Shown here: positions 18,318 to 26,040 of the stretch, one piece after another | How positions within the stretch are numbered: the first letter of the stretch is position 1 | How the letters are laid out: every line of letters begins with the position of its first letter | Origin: Pelagerythrobacter marinus | GTDB taxonomy: Bacteria; Pseudomonadota; Alphaproteobacteria; Sphingomonadales; Sphingomonadaceae | Length of the DNA stretch: 64,000 nucleotides | Direction of reading: 5' to 3' | Assembly (NCBI RefSeq): GCF_009827515.1 | Contig: NZ_WTYO01000004.1 | Span: 268,888 to 332,887, forward strand | The notes under the pieces: model-generated | Databases searched by the model: none | What the model was told of the DNA's origin: nothing | What the model saw: only the letters and a program-made list of their open reading frames with translations | Translations under genes and position numbers: made by a program

Positions 18318-19133
18318 ATGAAATTCGACATGGGGCGCGCCTGGAGCGAAGCCGTTTCGCTGCTGAGCGCGAACAAGGAACTCCTCGCGGTCATCGCCGG
18401 GATCTTCATCTTCCTGCCCAACCTTGCCCTGGCCCTGTTCGTGCCGGAAGCGATGGAGGGCCCGGCCGCGCTCGACCCGGAAGACCCGATGGCGGCGGTC
18501 CAGGGTTTCTATGCCGCCAATGGCCTGTGGTTCTTCCTCGTCGCGATCGTCCAGTCGATCGGCACGCTGTCGCTGCTGGCGCTGCTGCACGATAGGCGGC
18601 CCACGGTGGGCGAGGCGATCCGCACCGGCCTGATCGTCCTGCTGCCCTATTTCGCGGCGCAGGTGCTGCTGGTCATCGGTCTCGCGATCGCGCTGGGCGT
18701 TCCGGTCGGCGTCGCGGGCCTCCTGGGCGGCACGACCGCAGCCGTGGTGCTGAGCCTTCTCGCGGTCGTCGTGGCGATCTACGTCATGGTCAAGGTGTCG
18801 CTCGTTTCGCCGGTCATGGTCCTTGGCAATACGCTCAATCCCGTGCGGGCCCTGCGCGATTCGTGGCAGCTGACCAAGGGCAACAGCCTGCGGCTTTTCG
18901 CCTTCTACCTGCTGCTGCTGATCGCGATCGTCATCGCGGCGATGGTGATCACCATGGTGATCGGCCTGTTCGTCGCCATGCTGGGCGAGACCACGGCCGG
19001 CCTGCTGGTCGGGGGCGTGCTGAACGGCATTCTCACAACGATCTGGAGCGTCGTATTCGTCTGCGTGCTGGCGGCCGTTTACCGGCAGCTGTCCGGCCCC
19101 TCGACCGAGGCGGTCAGCGAGACTTTCGAGTAG
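18318..19133 (+). CDS. Multi-pass membrane protein of unknown function
   Basis: A 271-residue protein with about six hydrophobic segments and the amphipathic start [20 protein letters not shown]. Its layout resembles the membrane domain of glycerophosphodiester phosphodiesterases and YciC-type proteins: long helices, then [21 protein letters not shown] between TM4 and TM5. No catalytic domain is attached. A GAGGGG-like site precedes the ATG. It is divergent from lipB. Function cannot be assigned. Confidence 0.7.
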   Translation: MKFDMGRAWSEAVSLLSANKELLAVIAGIFIFLPNLALALFVPEAMEGPAALDPEDPMAAVQGFYAANGLWFFLVAIVQSIGTLSLLALLHDRRPTVGEAIRTGLIVLLPYFAAQVLLVIGLAIALGVPVGVAGLLGGTTAAVVLSLLAVVVAIYVMVKVSLVSPVMVLGNTLNPVRALRDSWQLTKGNSLRLFAFYLLLLIAIVIAAMVITMVIGLFVAMLGETTAGLLVGGVLNGILTTIWSVVFVCVLAAVYRQLSGPSTEAVSETFE

Positions 19134-19200
19134 GGATCTGCCCCGAAAGGGCGGGGGGCGCCCGATCGCGAATGCGGAGCGGCCCGGCCCCCCGGCGGGA

Positions 19201-19836
19201 TCAGGCCGCTTCGTCCTTCCAGCCCCAGAAGAGCTGGCAGGGCAGGACGTTCCACAGCTCGAACCCCTGCTCTATGCGCGCGAAGTGCGGCGCCATGTAA
19301 TCGCGCGCCCTGGCGCTGAACTGGTAGACCAGGAAAGCGCCGCCGGGCCGCAGGACATCGTGCGTCGCCTTCGCGATCGCCGGCCCGACCCCTTCGGGCA
19401 GGGTGGAAAAGGGCAGGCCCGAAAGGACGTAGTCCGCCTCTTCATACCCGATCGCGCGGACGATTTCCTCCACGTCGGCGGCCGAGCCGTGGACCGCGAC
19501 GAAGCGGCTGTCGGTGATCGTGCGCTTCAGGTAATCGATGTAAAGCGGGTTGGTATCGATCACCAGCAGCTTGCCGTCGCGCGGGAGGCGCTCCAGCACC
19601 GGGCGGCAGAACGTGCCGACGCCGGGGCCGTATTCGACGAACAACTTGCATTCTTCCCATTTCACCGGGGCCAGCATCTTGCGGATGGTGAAGCGCGAAG
19701 AGGGGATGATCGACCCGACCATCCTGGGATGTTCGACAAAGCCCCGAAAGAACACGCCCCATTGCCCGAGCAGGCGGCCGACGTGGTCGCGGAGCCGGGT
19801 GCGGCGGGTAACCGCCAGATCGTTACTGTTCGACAA
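19201..19836 (-). CDS. Class I SAM methyltransferase, phospholipid N-methyltransferase-like (PmtA-type)
   Basis: Resembles PmtA-type enzymes that methylate phosphatidylethanolamine, and rRNA adenine dimethylase-fold enzymes. The SAM motif appears as FVEYGPGVGTF, with VIDTN as the acidic ribose-binding strand and LSGLPFS after strand 4 in the position of the catalytic N/S-x-P-[YF]. MVGSIIPSSR near the N-terminus is typical of the PmtA group. The start is uncertain: TTG at 19836 has GAGG eight bases upstream and gives 211 residues; TTG at 19896 gives 231. Phosphatidylcholine synthesis is plausible but unproven. Confidence 0.72.
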   Translation of the reverse strand: MSNSNDLAVTRRTRLRDHVGRLLGQWGVFFRGFVEHPRMVGSIIPSSRFTIRKMLAPVKWEECKLFVEYGPGVGTFCRPVLERLPRDGKLLVIDTNPLYIDYLKRTITDSRFVAVHGSAADVEEIVRAIGYEEADYVLSGLPFSTLPEGVGPAIAKATHDVLRPGGAFLVYQFSARARDYMAPHFARIEQGFELWNVLPCQLFWGWKDEAA

Positions 19837-19946
19837 GAAAAGTGCCTCGCTCGATTGCGTTGGTGCCAAGCTGCCGCAATCGCGCGCCGTTTGCAAATCG
19901 ACCGCGATATTGCAAGCGTCGCGCGCCCGGCCTAGCGCAAGTCGCG

Positions 19947-21341
19947 ATGGCCGACCGCGAACCCGATCCCGCCCCGCAGATGTTCCAGCCGGCCCCGCCG
20001 CTCGGCATTTCGCGCGGGCGGATGGTGCTGCTGTTCCTGGTCATGCTGGTGACGGCCGCCGGCAATACCGCGATGCAATCGGTCATGCCCTCGATCGGGA
20101 CGGCGCTGGGCGTGGCCGACGTGTGGATCTCCATCGCCTATACCTGGTCGGCGCTCTTGTGGGTGATCTGCGCGCCGATCTGGGCCCGCCGGTCCGACCG
20201 GCGCGGGCGCAAGGCGATGATGGCCATCGGGCTTGCCGGTTTCATCGCCTCGTTCGCGCTCTGCGGTCTCGTGCTGATGTTCGGGCTGGCCGGGCTGATC
20301 CCCGCGGCGGCCACGCTGATCTTCTTCGCCGCCGCGCGCAGCCTCTACGGCGGGTTCGGCTCGGCCGCGCCGCCCGCGGTCCAGGCCTATGTCGCCAGCC
20401 GGACCCCGCGCAGCGAGCGGACCAAGGCGATGGCCCTGATCGCCTCCAGCTTCGGCCTCGGCACCGTTATCGGGCCGGCGCTGGCCCCGCTGCTGATCTT
20501 CCCCGCGACCGGCCTGGTCGGCCCGTTCTTCGCCTTCGCCGCGGTCGGGGTTGCGGTGCTCGTCGCCCTGCGCCTGCGCCTGCCCAACGATGCGCCCAGC
20601 TTCGCCGCGCGCGGCGACGTCGTGGCCGCGCCGTTCAGCGCCAATTCCAATCCCAGCGTCGAGCGGGACGAGAGCGACGAGGGCGAAGCCGCCGGCGCGG
20701 CCGGCGAAGAGGCGATCGACCCGGAGACGATCCCCGACCTCACCTGGCGCGACCGGCGGCTTCGCCCCTGGGTCATCGCCGGGCTTCTGGGCGGGCACGC
20801 CCAGGCCGCGACGCTGGGGATCATCGGCTTCTTCATCCTCGACCGGCTGGGCCTGCGCAGCGACCCGGCGGCCGGCACCGGCCCGATCGGGCTGATCCTG
20901 ATGTGCGGCGCGATCGCCACCCTGCTCGCGCAATGGGGCCTGATCCCGATGCTCAGGCTGGGGCCGCGCGCGTCCACGCTGTGGGGCATGGCGCTGGCGA
21001 TCGTCGGCGTGCTCGGCTTCTCGCTGGCGCAGGATCTTCACGCGATCGCCCTGGGCTTCGCGGTCGCCTCGCTCGGCTTCGGGCTCTACCGCCCCGGGTT
21101 CACCGCCGGGGCCTCGCTCGCCGTGACGCGCAAGGAACAGGGGCAGATCGGCGGCATCGTCGCCTCGATCAACGGCGCGGCCTATGTCATCGCGCCGGCG
21201 GTGGGCGTCTGGCTCTACGGCCACCACCAGTGGATCGGCTTCGCCGCGATCTGCCTGCTCTGCGCGGCCGTCTTCGTCCTCGGCTGGCGCTCGCTCGATG
21301 CCGACGCCGTGCTGGAAGGGCGCGCGCTCGACGATGGCTAG
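19947..21341 (+). CDS. MFS transporter
   Basis: A 464-residue major facilitator with twelve predicted helices. The A-motif-like loop WARRSDRRGRKAMM lies between TM2 and TM3, and a long cytoplasmic loop between TM6 and TM7 (about residues 205-265) is rich in Glu, Asp and Ala. The TM1 region VMLVTAAGNTAMQSVMPSIG resembles multidrug or TetA-like (DHA1) exporters. The substrate is unknown. The start at MADREPDP was chosen because the upstream in-frame sequence looks non-coding. The stop overlaps the convergent arsC by four bases. Confidence 0.85.
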   Translation: MADREPDPAPQMFQPAPPLGISRGRMVLLFLVMLVTAAGNTAMQSVMPSIGTALGVADVWISIAYTWSALLWVICAPIWARRSDRRGRKAMMAIGLAGFIASFALCGLVLMFGLAGLIPAAATLIFFAAARSLYGGFGSAAPPAVQAYVASRTPRSERTKAMALIASSFGLGTVIGPALAPLLIFPATGLVGPFFAFAAVGVAVLVALRLRLPNDAPSFAARGDVVAAPFSANSNPSVERDESDEGEAAGAAGEEAIDPETIPDLTWRDRRLRPWVIAGLLGGHAQAATLGIIGFFILDRLGLRSDPAAGTGPIGLILMCGAIATLLAQWGLIPMLRLGPRASTLWGMALAIVGVLGFSLAQDLHAIALGFAVASLGFGLYRPGFTAGASLAVTRKEQGQIGGIVASINGAAYVIAPAVGVWLYGHHQWIGFAAICLLCAAVFVLGWRSLDADAVLEGRALDDG

Positions 21342-21682
21342 AGGATTTCCTCGACTTTCTCCTTCGGGCGGCAAAGCCTGACGCCTTTGGCGGTCTCGAC
21401 CAGGGGCCGCTCGATCAGCTTCGGCTCGGCGGCCATGGCATCGAGCACCTCATCGTCGCTCGCCTCGGTCAGGCCGCGCTCGGCCGCGTCGGTGCCGCGC
21501 AGGCGCAGGCCCTCGCGCGGGGAGATACCGGCATCGCGATAGAGCTGCGCCAGCTTCTCGCGCGAAGGCGGCTCCTTCAGGTATTCGACGACCCTCACCT
21601 CGACGCCGTCGCGCGCCTCGAGGATGGCCAGCGTGTTGCGCGAAGTGCCGCACTTGGGGTTGTGCCAGATCGTCGCCTTCAT
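21338..21682 (-). CDS. arsC: Arsenate reductase, glutaredoxin-coupled ArsC/YffB superfamily
   Basis: A 114-residue thioredoxin-fold protein starting MKATIWHNPKCGTSRNT, where Cys11 is the single catalytic cysteine of the glutaredoxin-dependent ArsC class. LIERPLVET and the C-terminal KGVRLCRP region carry Arg residues expected to bind the oxyanion. No arsR, arsB or acr3 gene is adjacent, so a role in arsenic resistance is not supported by context. A related Spx/YffB-type function is an alternative. Confidence 0.85.
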   Translation of the reverse strand: MKATIWHNPKCGTSRNTLAILEARDGVEVRVVEYLKEPPSREKLAQLYRDAGISPREGLRLRGTDAAERGLTEASDDEVLDAMAAEPKLIERPLVETAKGVRLCRPKEKVEEIL

Positions 21683-21787
21683 CGTTCTCGTCTCCGCTTC
21701 GGTCGGTTCGCCCTGCCTCTAACGTGCTGAGGGGTGGCCGAAAAGCCACAGCACTGCCCTTTCCGACCGGTTCGCCGAACCAGGCTC

Positions 21788-21812
21788 ATTGCAAATGCGA
21801 GTTTGTTGCAAT
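21788..21812. promoter_or_regulatory. Inverted repeat upstream of TonB receptor, possible Fur-type iron box
   Basis: ATTGCAA and TTGCAAT form perfect 7-base arms around an 11-base centre containing ATGCGA, 41 bases before the receptor's start codon. GCAAATGCGA resembles half-sites reported for alphaproteobacterial Fur. The match is by eye only, and another dimeric repressor is possible. Confidence 0.45.
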
Positions 21813-21853
21813 AGCGGCGCGGCCGGAATTATTCAGCACAGGACAACCGATCG

Positions 21854-23947
21854 ATGACCCACCTGACACTGCGCATCGCGCTCCTGGCCGGCGCAGCGGG
21901 CATGGCCGCCCCCGCCCTCGCCTCCGATTCCGCCGACGGCGACCCCGCGGGCGAGCGCGACTATCTGCCCCGCGAAATCGTCGTGACCGGCGCGGCCGAC
22001 GGCTACGGCCTCGAAGACGGGTCGAGCGCGACCAGGACGCCGACCCCGCTGATCGACGTGCCCCAGGGCGTGAGCTTCCTCACCGCCGACCAGCTGGAAG
22101 ACCAGTCGATCCGCCAGCTGAACGAGGCCCTGCGCTATGTCCCGGGCGTGAGCATGGAAACGGGCGAAGGGCACCGCGACGAGGTCTTCATCCGCGGCCA
22201 GGAGACGACGGCCGACTTCTACCTCGACGGCCTGCGCGACGATGCGCAGTACTATCGCTCGCTCTACAACATCGAGCGGGTCGAGGTGCTCAAGGGCGCC
22301 AATGCCCTGATCTTCGGGCGCGGCGCGGGCGGCGGCGCGATCAACCGCGTCAGCAAGACCGCCCGCCCGGACGAGGTCTTCGCGCGCGGACAGGCCTCGG
22401 TCGATACGTTCGGCGCCTTCGCCCTCCTCGGCGATCTGAACCAGCCGCTTTCGGGCGACGTCGCGCTGCGGATCAACGGCACTTACGAGGAATTCGACAG
22501 CCACCGCGACTTCTACGAAGGGCGCTTCATCGGCATCGCCCCCACCCTGACCGCGCAGCTGGGGCCGCAGACGCGGGTGACCGCCAGCTACAGCTACGAC
22601 GACGACCGGCGCGTGACCGACCGCGGCGTCCCCTCGTTCCAGGGCGGCCCGCTGCGCGGCCATGACGAGACGTTCTTCGGCGATCCGGACTTCAACCGTG
22701 CGCGGGCGAAAGTCCACATCGCGAAGCTGCGGCTGGACCACGCGTTCGGCGCCGGTCTCACCGCCAATGCCACGGTGCAATATGCCGATTACGACAAGAT
22801 CTACGCCAATATCGTCCCCTCGGGGACCGACGGCGAGACGGTCACCCTCGGCGGATACCAGGACACGACCGCGCGCGAGAACGTGATCGGCCAGGCCAAC
22901 CTCGTCTGGCAGGCCGGCGGCGAGGGCATCGGCTCGACCCTGCTGATCGGCGTCGAGGCGGTCCGGCAGGACACGCAGAACGCCCGCCGCACGGTGGCCT
23001 TCGACGACACGAACGAGACCCCGCTGGCCGACCGCATCGTCGTGCCGCCCTACACCCTCGCCCCTGCCAGCCGCTCGCGCGACAGCCAGCTCGAAACGCT
23101 GTCCGCCTACCTGCAGGAACAGCTGCGCATCGGCGATCACGTGGAACTGGTCGCCGGGCTGCGCTGGGACCGGTTCGACCTCGACACGCGCGACCTGATC
23201 GGCGGCACCCCGGGCGGCCGGGTGGACGAGAAAGTCAGCCCCCGCCTGGGCCTGATCGTCAAGCCGGTCACCGGCCTGTCGCTCTATGCCAGCTTTGCCG
23301 AAAGCTTCCTGCCCCAGGCCGGCGACCAGTTCCTGATCCTGAGCCCGGGCGACAGCGAGTTCGAGCCGGAAAAGTTCACCAATTACGAGATCGGCCTTAA
23401 GTGGGCGCCGGTGGAGGACGTGCTGGTCACCGCGGCGGCGTTCCGCCTCGACCGGACGAACACCCGCGCGCCCGATCCCGACCAGCCGGGCCTCGTCGTC
23501 CTCGCGGGCGAAAGCCGGGTCGAAGGGTTCGAGATCGGCGCCGCCGGCGCGGTGACCGATTTCTGGCAGGCGAACCTGGGCTATACCTATCTCGACGGCG
23601 AACTGCTGACGACGTCCAGCTTCGGCCCGGCGGGCGCGCGGCTGCAACAGCTTCCGCGCCACCAGGTCGCCGCCTGGAACCGCTTCGACATCAACCCCAG
23701 CCTCGGTTTCGGGCTGGGCGTCGTCCACCAGTCGAAGCAGTATGCCAGCTTCTCGAACACGGTCGTGCTGCCCGCCTACTGGCGCGTCGATGCCGCGGCC
23801 TACTACACGGTCAGCGACAATCTCTCCGTCCAGCTGAACGTCGAAAACCTGTTCGACGAGGCTTACTACCCCAGCGCCCACGGCAACAACAACATCCAGC
23901 CAGCCGAGCCGTTCAGCGCGCGGATCGGCCTGCGCTTCGCGTTCTAG
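21854..23947 (+). CDS. TonB-dependent siderophore receptor
   Basis: Outer-membrane receptor, probably importing ferric siderophores. A signal peptide ends near ALASDS. The plug domain (about 45-165) includes DVPQGVSFLTADQLEDQ, RQLNEALRYVPGVS and VEVLKGANALIFGRGAGGG, the pattern of the FhuA/FpvA-type siderophore receptor family. A 22-strand barrel follows and ends in the terminal Phe of LRFAF needed for BAM insertion. Length 697 is typical. No siderophore synthesis or inner-membrane transporter gene is nearby. An iron-box-like repeat lies upstream. Confidence 0.9.
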   Translation: MTHLTLRIALLAGAAGMAAPALASDSADGDPAGERDYLPREIVVTGAADGYGLEDGSSATRTPTPLIDVPQGVSFLTADQLEDQSIRQLNEALRYVPGVSMETGEGHRDEVFIRGQETTADFYLDGLRDDAQYYRSLYNIERVEVLKGANALIFGRGAGGGAINRVSKTARPDEVFARGQASVDTFGAFALLGDLNQPLSGDVALRINGTYEEFDSHRDFYEGRFIGIAPTLTAQLGPQTRVTASYSYDDDRRVTDRGVPSFQGGPLRGHDETFFGDPDFNRARAKVHIAKLRLDHAFGAGLTANATVQYADYDKIYANIVPSGTDGETVTLGGYQDTTARENVIGQANLVWQAGGEGIGSTLLIGVEAVRQDTQNARRTVAFDDTNETPLADRIVVPPYTLAPASRSRDSQLETLSAYLQEQLRIGDHVELVAGLRWDRFDLDTRDLIGGTPGGRVDEKVSPRLGLIVKPVTGLSLYASFAESFLPQAGDQFLILSPGDSEFEPEKFTNYEIGLKWAPVEDVLVTAAAFRLDRTNTRAPDPDQPGLVVLAGESRVEGFEIGAAGAVTDFWQANLGYTYLDGELLTTSSFGPAGARLQQLPRHQVAAWNRFDINPSLGFGLGVVHQSKQYASFSNTVVLPAYWRVDAAAYYTVSDNLSVQLNVENLFDEAYYPSAHGNNNIQPAEPFSARIGLRFAF

Positions 23948-23977
23948 GCCGGGGGCGGCCGGGCCGCCGGGCGGCGC

Positions 23978-24532
23978 TCAGTCCCCTTCCGGGGGGCCGG
24001 GCGCGGCCAGGGCCGGCACGTCCTTCGCCGCGTCTTCGGCGCTGATCCCGGGCGCCGGGGCGGCGCTGATCCGTTCGACCCGCCGCGCGACCCGGCCGGC
24101 CCGCCGGATCGCGCGGACGAGGCGCGGCTGGACGCCGCAGCGGCACAAGTTGGGAACGGCGGCCGCGATCTCTTCGTCCGAAGGATCCGGGTTGCGCCCG
24201 ATCAGCGCGGCGGCGGCCATCGCGATCCCCGGGGTGCAGAACCCGCACTGGATCGCCTGTTCGGCGACCAGCGCCTGCTGCACCGGGTGCGAGCGATCGC
24301 GGCTGAGCCCCTCGATCGTGGTCACGAAGCGGCCTTCCGCCTCGGCCAGCGTGATCAGGCAGCTTCGCAGCGCCTCCCCGTCGACGATCACCATGCAGGC
24401 CCCGCAGTCGCCCACGCCGCAGCCGTACTTGGTCCCCGTCAGGTTGGCCGCGTCGCGCAGGGCCCACAGCAGCGGGGTTTCGGGGTCCATCGCGAATTCG
24501 ACGGGCCGGTCGTTGACGGTAAGCGCAGTCAT
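23978..24532 (-). CDS. Orphan 2Fe-2S subunit of a xanthine-oxidase-type dehydrogenase (IorA-like)
   Basis: A 184-residue small subunit of the molybdenum hydroxylase family. It has a plant-ferredoxin 2Fe-2S motif (Cys38, Cys43, Cys46, Cys58) and a second helical 2Fe-2S motif (Cys96, Cys99, Cys130, Cys132), both complete. It passes electrons from a molybdopterin subunit, as in isoquinoline 1-oxidoreductase. No large catalytic subunit lies on either side (convergent TonB receptor, divergent MATE transporter). About 35 residues of Ala/Pro-rich tail follow the usual C-terminus. The partner must be elsewhere, or the subunit has another use. Confidence 0.86.
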   Translation of the reverse strand: MTALTVNDRPVEFAMDPETPLLWALRDAANLTGTKYGCGVGDCGACMVIVDGEALRSCLITLAEAEGRFVTTIEGLSRDRSHPVQQALVAEQAIQCGFCTPGIAMAAAALIGRNPDPSDEEIAAAVPNLCRCGVQPRLVRAIRRAGRVARRVERISAAPAPGISAEDAAKDVPALAAPGPPEGD

Positions 24533-24636
24533 TCGGTGTCCGGGGCCAGGTCCATCGCCCGCCGTTATCGCACAGCGGGCCACGGGCACAAGCTTGGCGC
24601 TAGGCAGATCGCGATCGGGCGGCTATCGGCCGGGGC

Positions 24637-25983
24637 ATGAGCGAGGCGGCAAAGCTGACGCGCGGTTCGATCCGCGGCCATCTCGTGCACCAGACATTGC
24701 CGATGACGGTGGGCGTGGCGGCGATCATGTCGGTCGGGCTGGTCGATGCCTATTTCATCGGGCAGCTCGGCAGCGCGCAGCTGGCGGCCGTCGCCTTCGT
24801 ATTCCCGGTCACGATCGCGCTTTCCAGCCTCGGCGTCGGGGTCATGGTCGGCGTCAACGCCGTGATCGCCCGCGCGCTGGGCGAAGGCGATGTCGAGCGG
24901 GCGGCGCGGCGAGCGAATTTCGGCGTCGTCTTCGCGGTGGCGCTGGGCCTCGCGCTCGGGCTGGCGCTCTTCGCCCTGCTCGACCCGCTGTTCCGCCTGA
25001 TGCAGGCGAGCGACCGGCTGCTGCCCCTGATCCGCGCCTACATGGCGCCGTTCTCGCTCGGGATGCCGGTCCTGCTGCTGCAGATGGCGCTCAACGGGGT
25101 GCTGCGCGGCCAGGGGGAAGCGCGCAAGACCTTCCTCGTCTCGCTGACTTATGCCGCCGCGAACTGGGCGCTCGATCCGCCGCTGATCTCGGGCGCTTTC
25201 GGGTTTGCCGGCTTCGGCATTGCGGGTGCGGCCTATGCCTCGCTGGCGGGTTACGGCCTGGCGATCGTCGTCGCGCTGGGCCTGATCGGGCGCACCGTCC
25301 TGCCGATCCGCCCGGGGCTGATCCGCCAGTGCCGCTTCGCCGAATCGGCGCGCGCCATTTCGCGCGTAGCCGCGCCGGCCGCCTTTTCCAACGCGATCAA
25401 CCCGATCGGCCTGTCGATCCTGACCGCCCTGCTCGCCTCGCAGGGGGAAGCGGCGGTCGCCGGGTTCGGCGCCGCGGGCCGGCTGCAGAGCTTCGCGGTC
25501 GTTCCGCTGCTGGGCCTGTCGGGTTCGATCGGCGCCATCGTGGGCCAGAACTGGGGCGCCGGGCGGCCCGACCGGGCCCGCCGCGCCATGCGCGAGGCGG
25601 GGGCCTTCTGCCTGCTCTACGGCCTCGCGCTGGCGCTGGTCCTGTTTGCCGCGGGGCAATGGTTCGCCGGGTTCTTCACCGACGATCCGGCGGTGGTGGC
25701 CGAGTTCGATCGCTACTTGCGGATCGCCGCCTGGGGCTTTGCCGGGTTCGGCCTGCTGATCGTGGCCAACGGCGCGCTCAACGCCGTGGACCGGGCGAGC
25801 TGGGCGATGGCGCAGAGCTTCGCCCGGGTGTTCCTGATCATGCTGCCGTTCGGCTGGCTGCTGCGGCCGGCCTGGGGCGCGCCGGCGATCTATGCCGCGG
25901 AGCTGGCCGCGAACGTGATCGGCGGCGCGATCGCCGCGCTCGTCGTCATGCACGCCCTGCGGAACTTTAGCGGCCGCGGGTGA
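24637..25983 (+). CDS. MATE-family efflux transporter
   Basis: A 448-residue inner-membrane antiporter with twelve predicted helices in two related halves. It starts with the amphipathic helix typical of MATE proteins (RGSIRGHLVHQTLPM), then AYFIGQLGSAQLAAVAF. The second half contains GLSGSIGAIVGQNWGAGRPDRARRAM (the family's VGQNxGAG signature). MATE proteins export cationic drugs or metabolites with Na+ or H+. The substrate is not predictable. It lies 57 bases upstream of cheA on the same strand but is unlikely to belong to the chemotaxis operon. Confidence 0.9.
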   Translation: MSEAAKLTRGSIRGHLVHQTLPMTVGVAAIMSVGLVDAYFIGQLGSAQLAAVAFVFPVTIALSSLGVGVMVGVNAVIARALGEGDVERAARRANFGVVFAVALGLALGLALFALLDPLFRLMQASDRLLPLIRAYMAPFSLGMPVLLLQMALNGVLRGQGEARKTFLVSLTYAAANWALDPPLISGAFGFAGFGIAGAAYASLAGYGLAIVVALGLIGRTVLPIRPGLIRQCRFAESARAISRVAAPAAFSNAINPIGLSILTALLASQGEAAVAGFGAAGRLQSFAVVPLLGLSGSIGAIVGQNWGAGRPDRARRAMREAGAFCLLYGLALALVLFAAGQWFAGFFTDDPAVVAEFDRYLRIAAWGFAGFGLLIVANGALNAVDRASWAMAQSFARVFLIMLPFGWLLRPAWGAPAIYAAELAANVIGGAIAALVVMHALRNFSGRG

Positions 25984-26040
25984 CGCTTCGTTAACCATCA
26001 TTGGCCATACCCCCGGGCGATATCGGGGGCATGGACTTAG

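Noticed and set aside
21338..21682. An arsenic-resistance operon
   Set aside because: Only arsC-like is present; no arsR, arsB, acr3 or arsH lies in the neighbourhood.
21723..21753. Imperfect inverted repeat GTGCTG...GTGGC/GCCAC...GCAC between arsC and the TonB receptor
   Set aside because: The arms are interrupted and there is no T-tract; the more symmetric A/T-rich repeat at 21788 is the better regulatory candidate.
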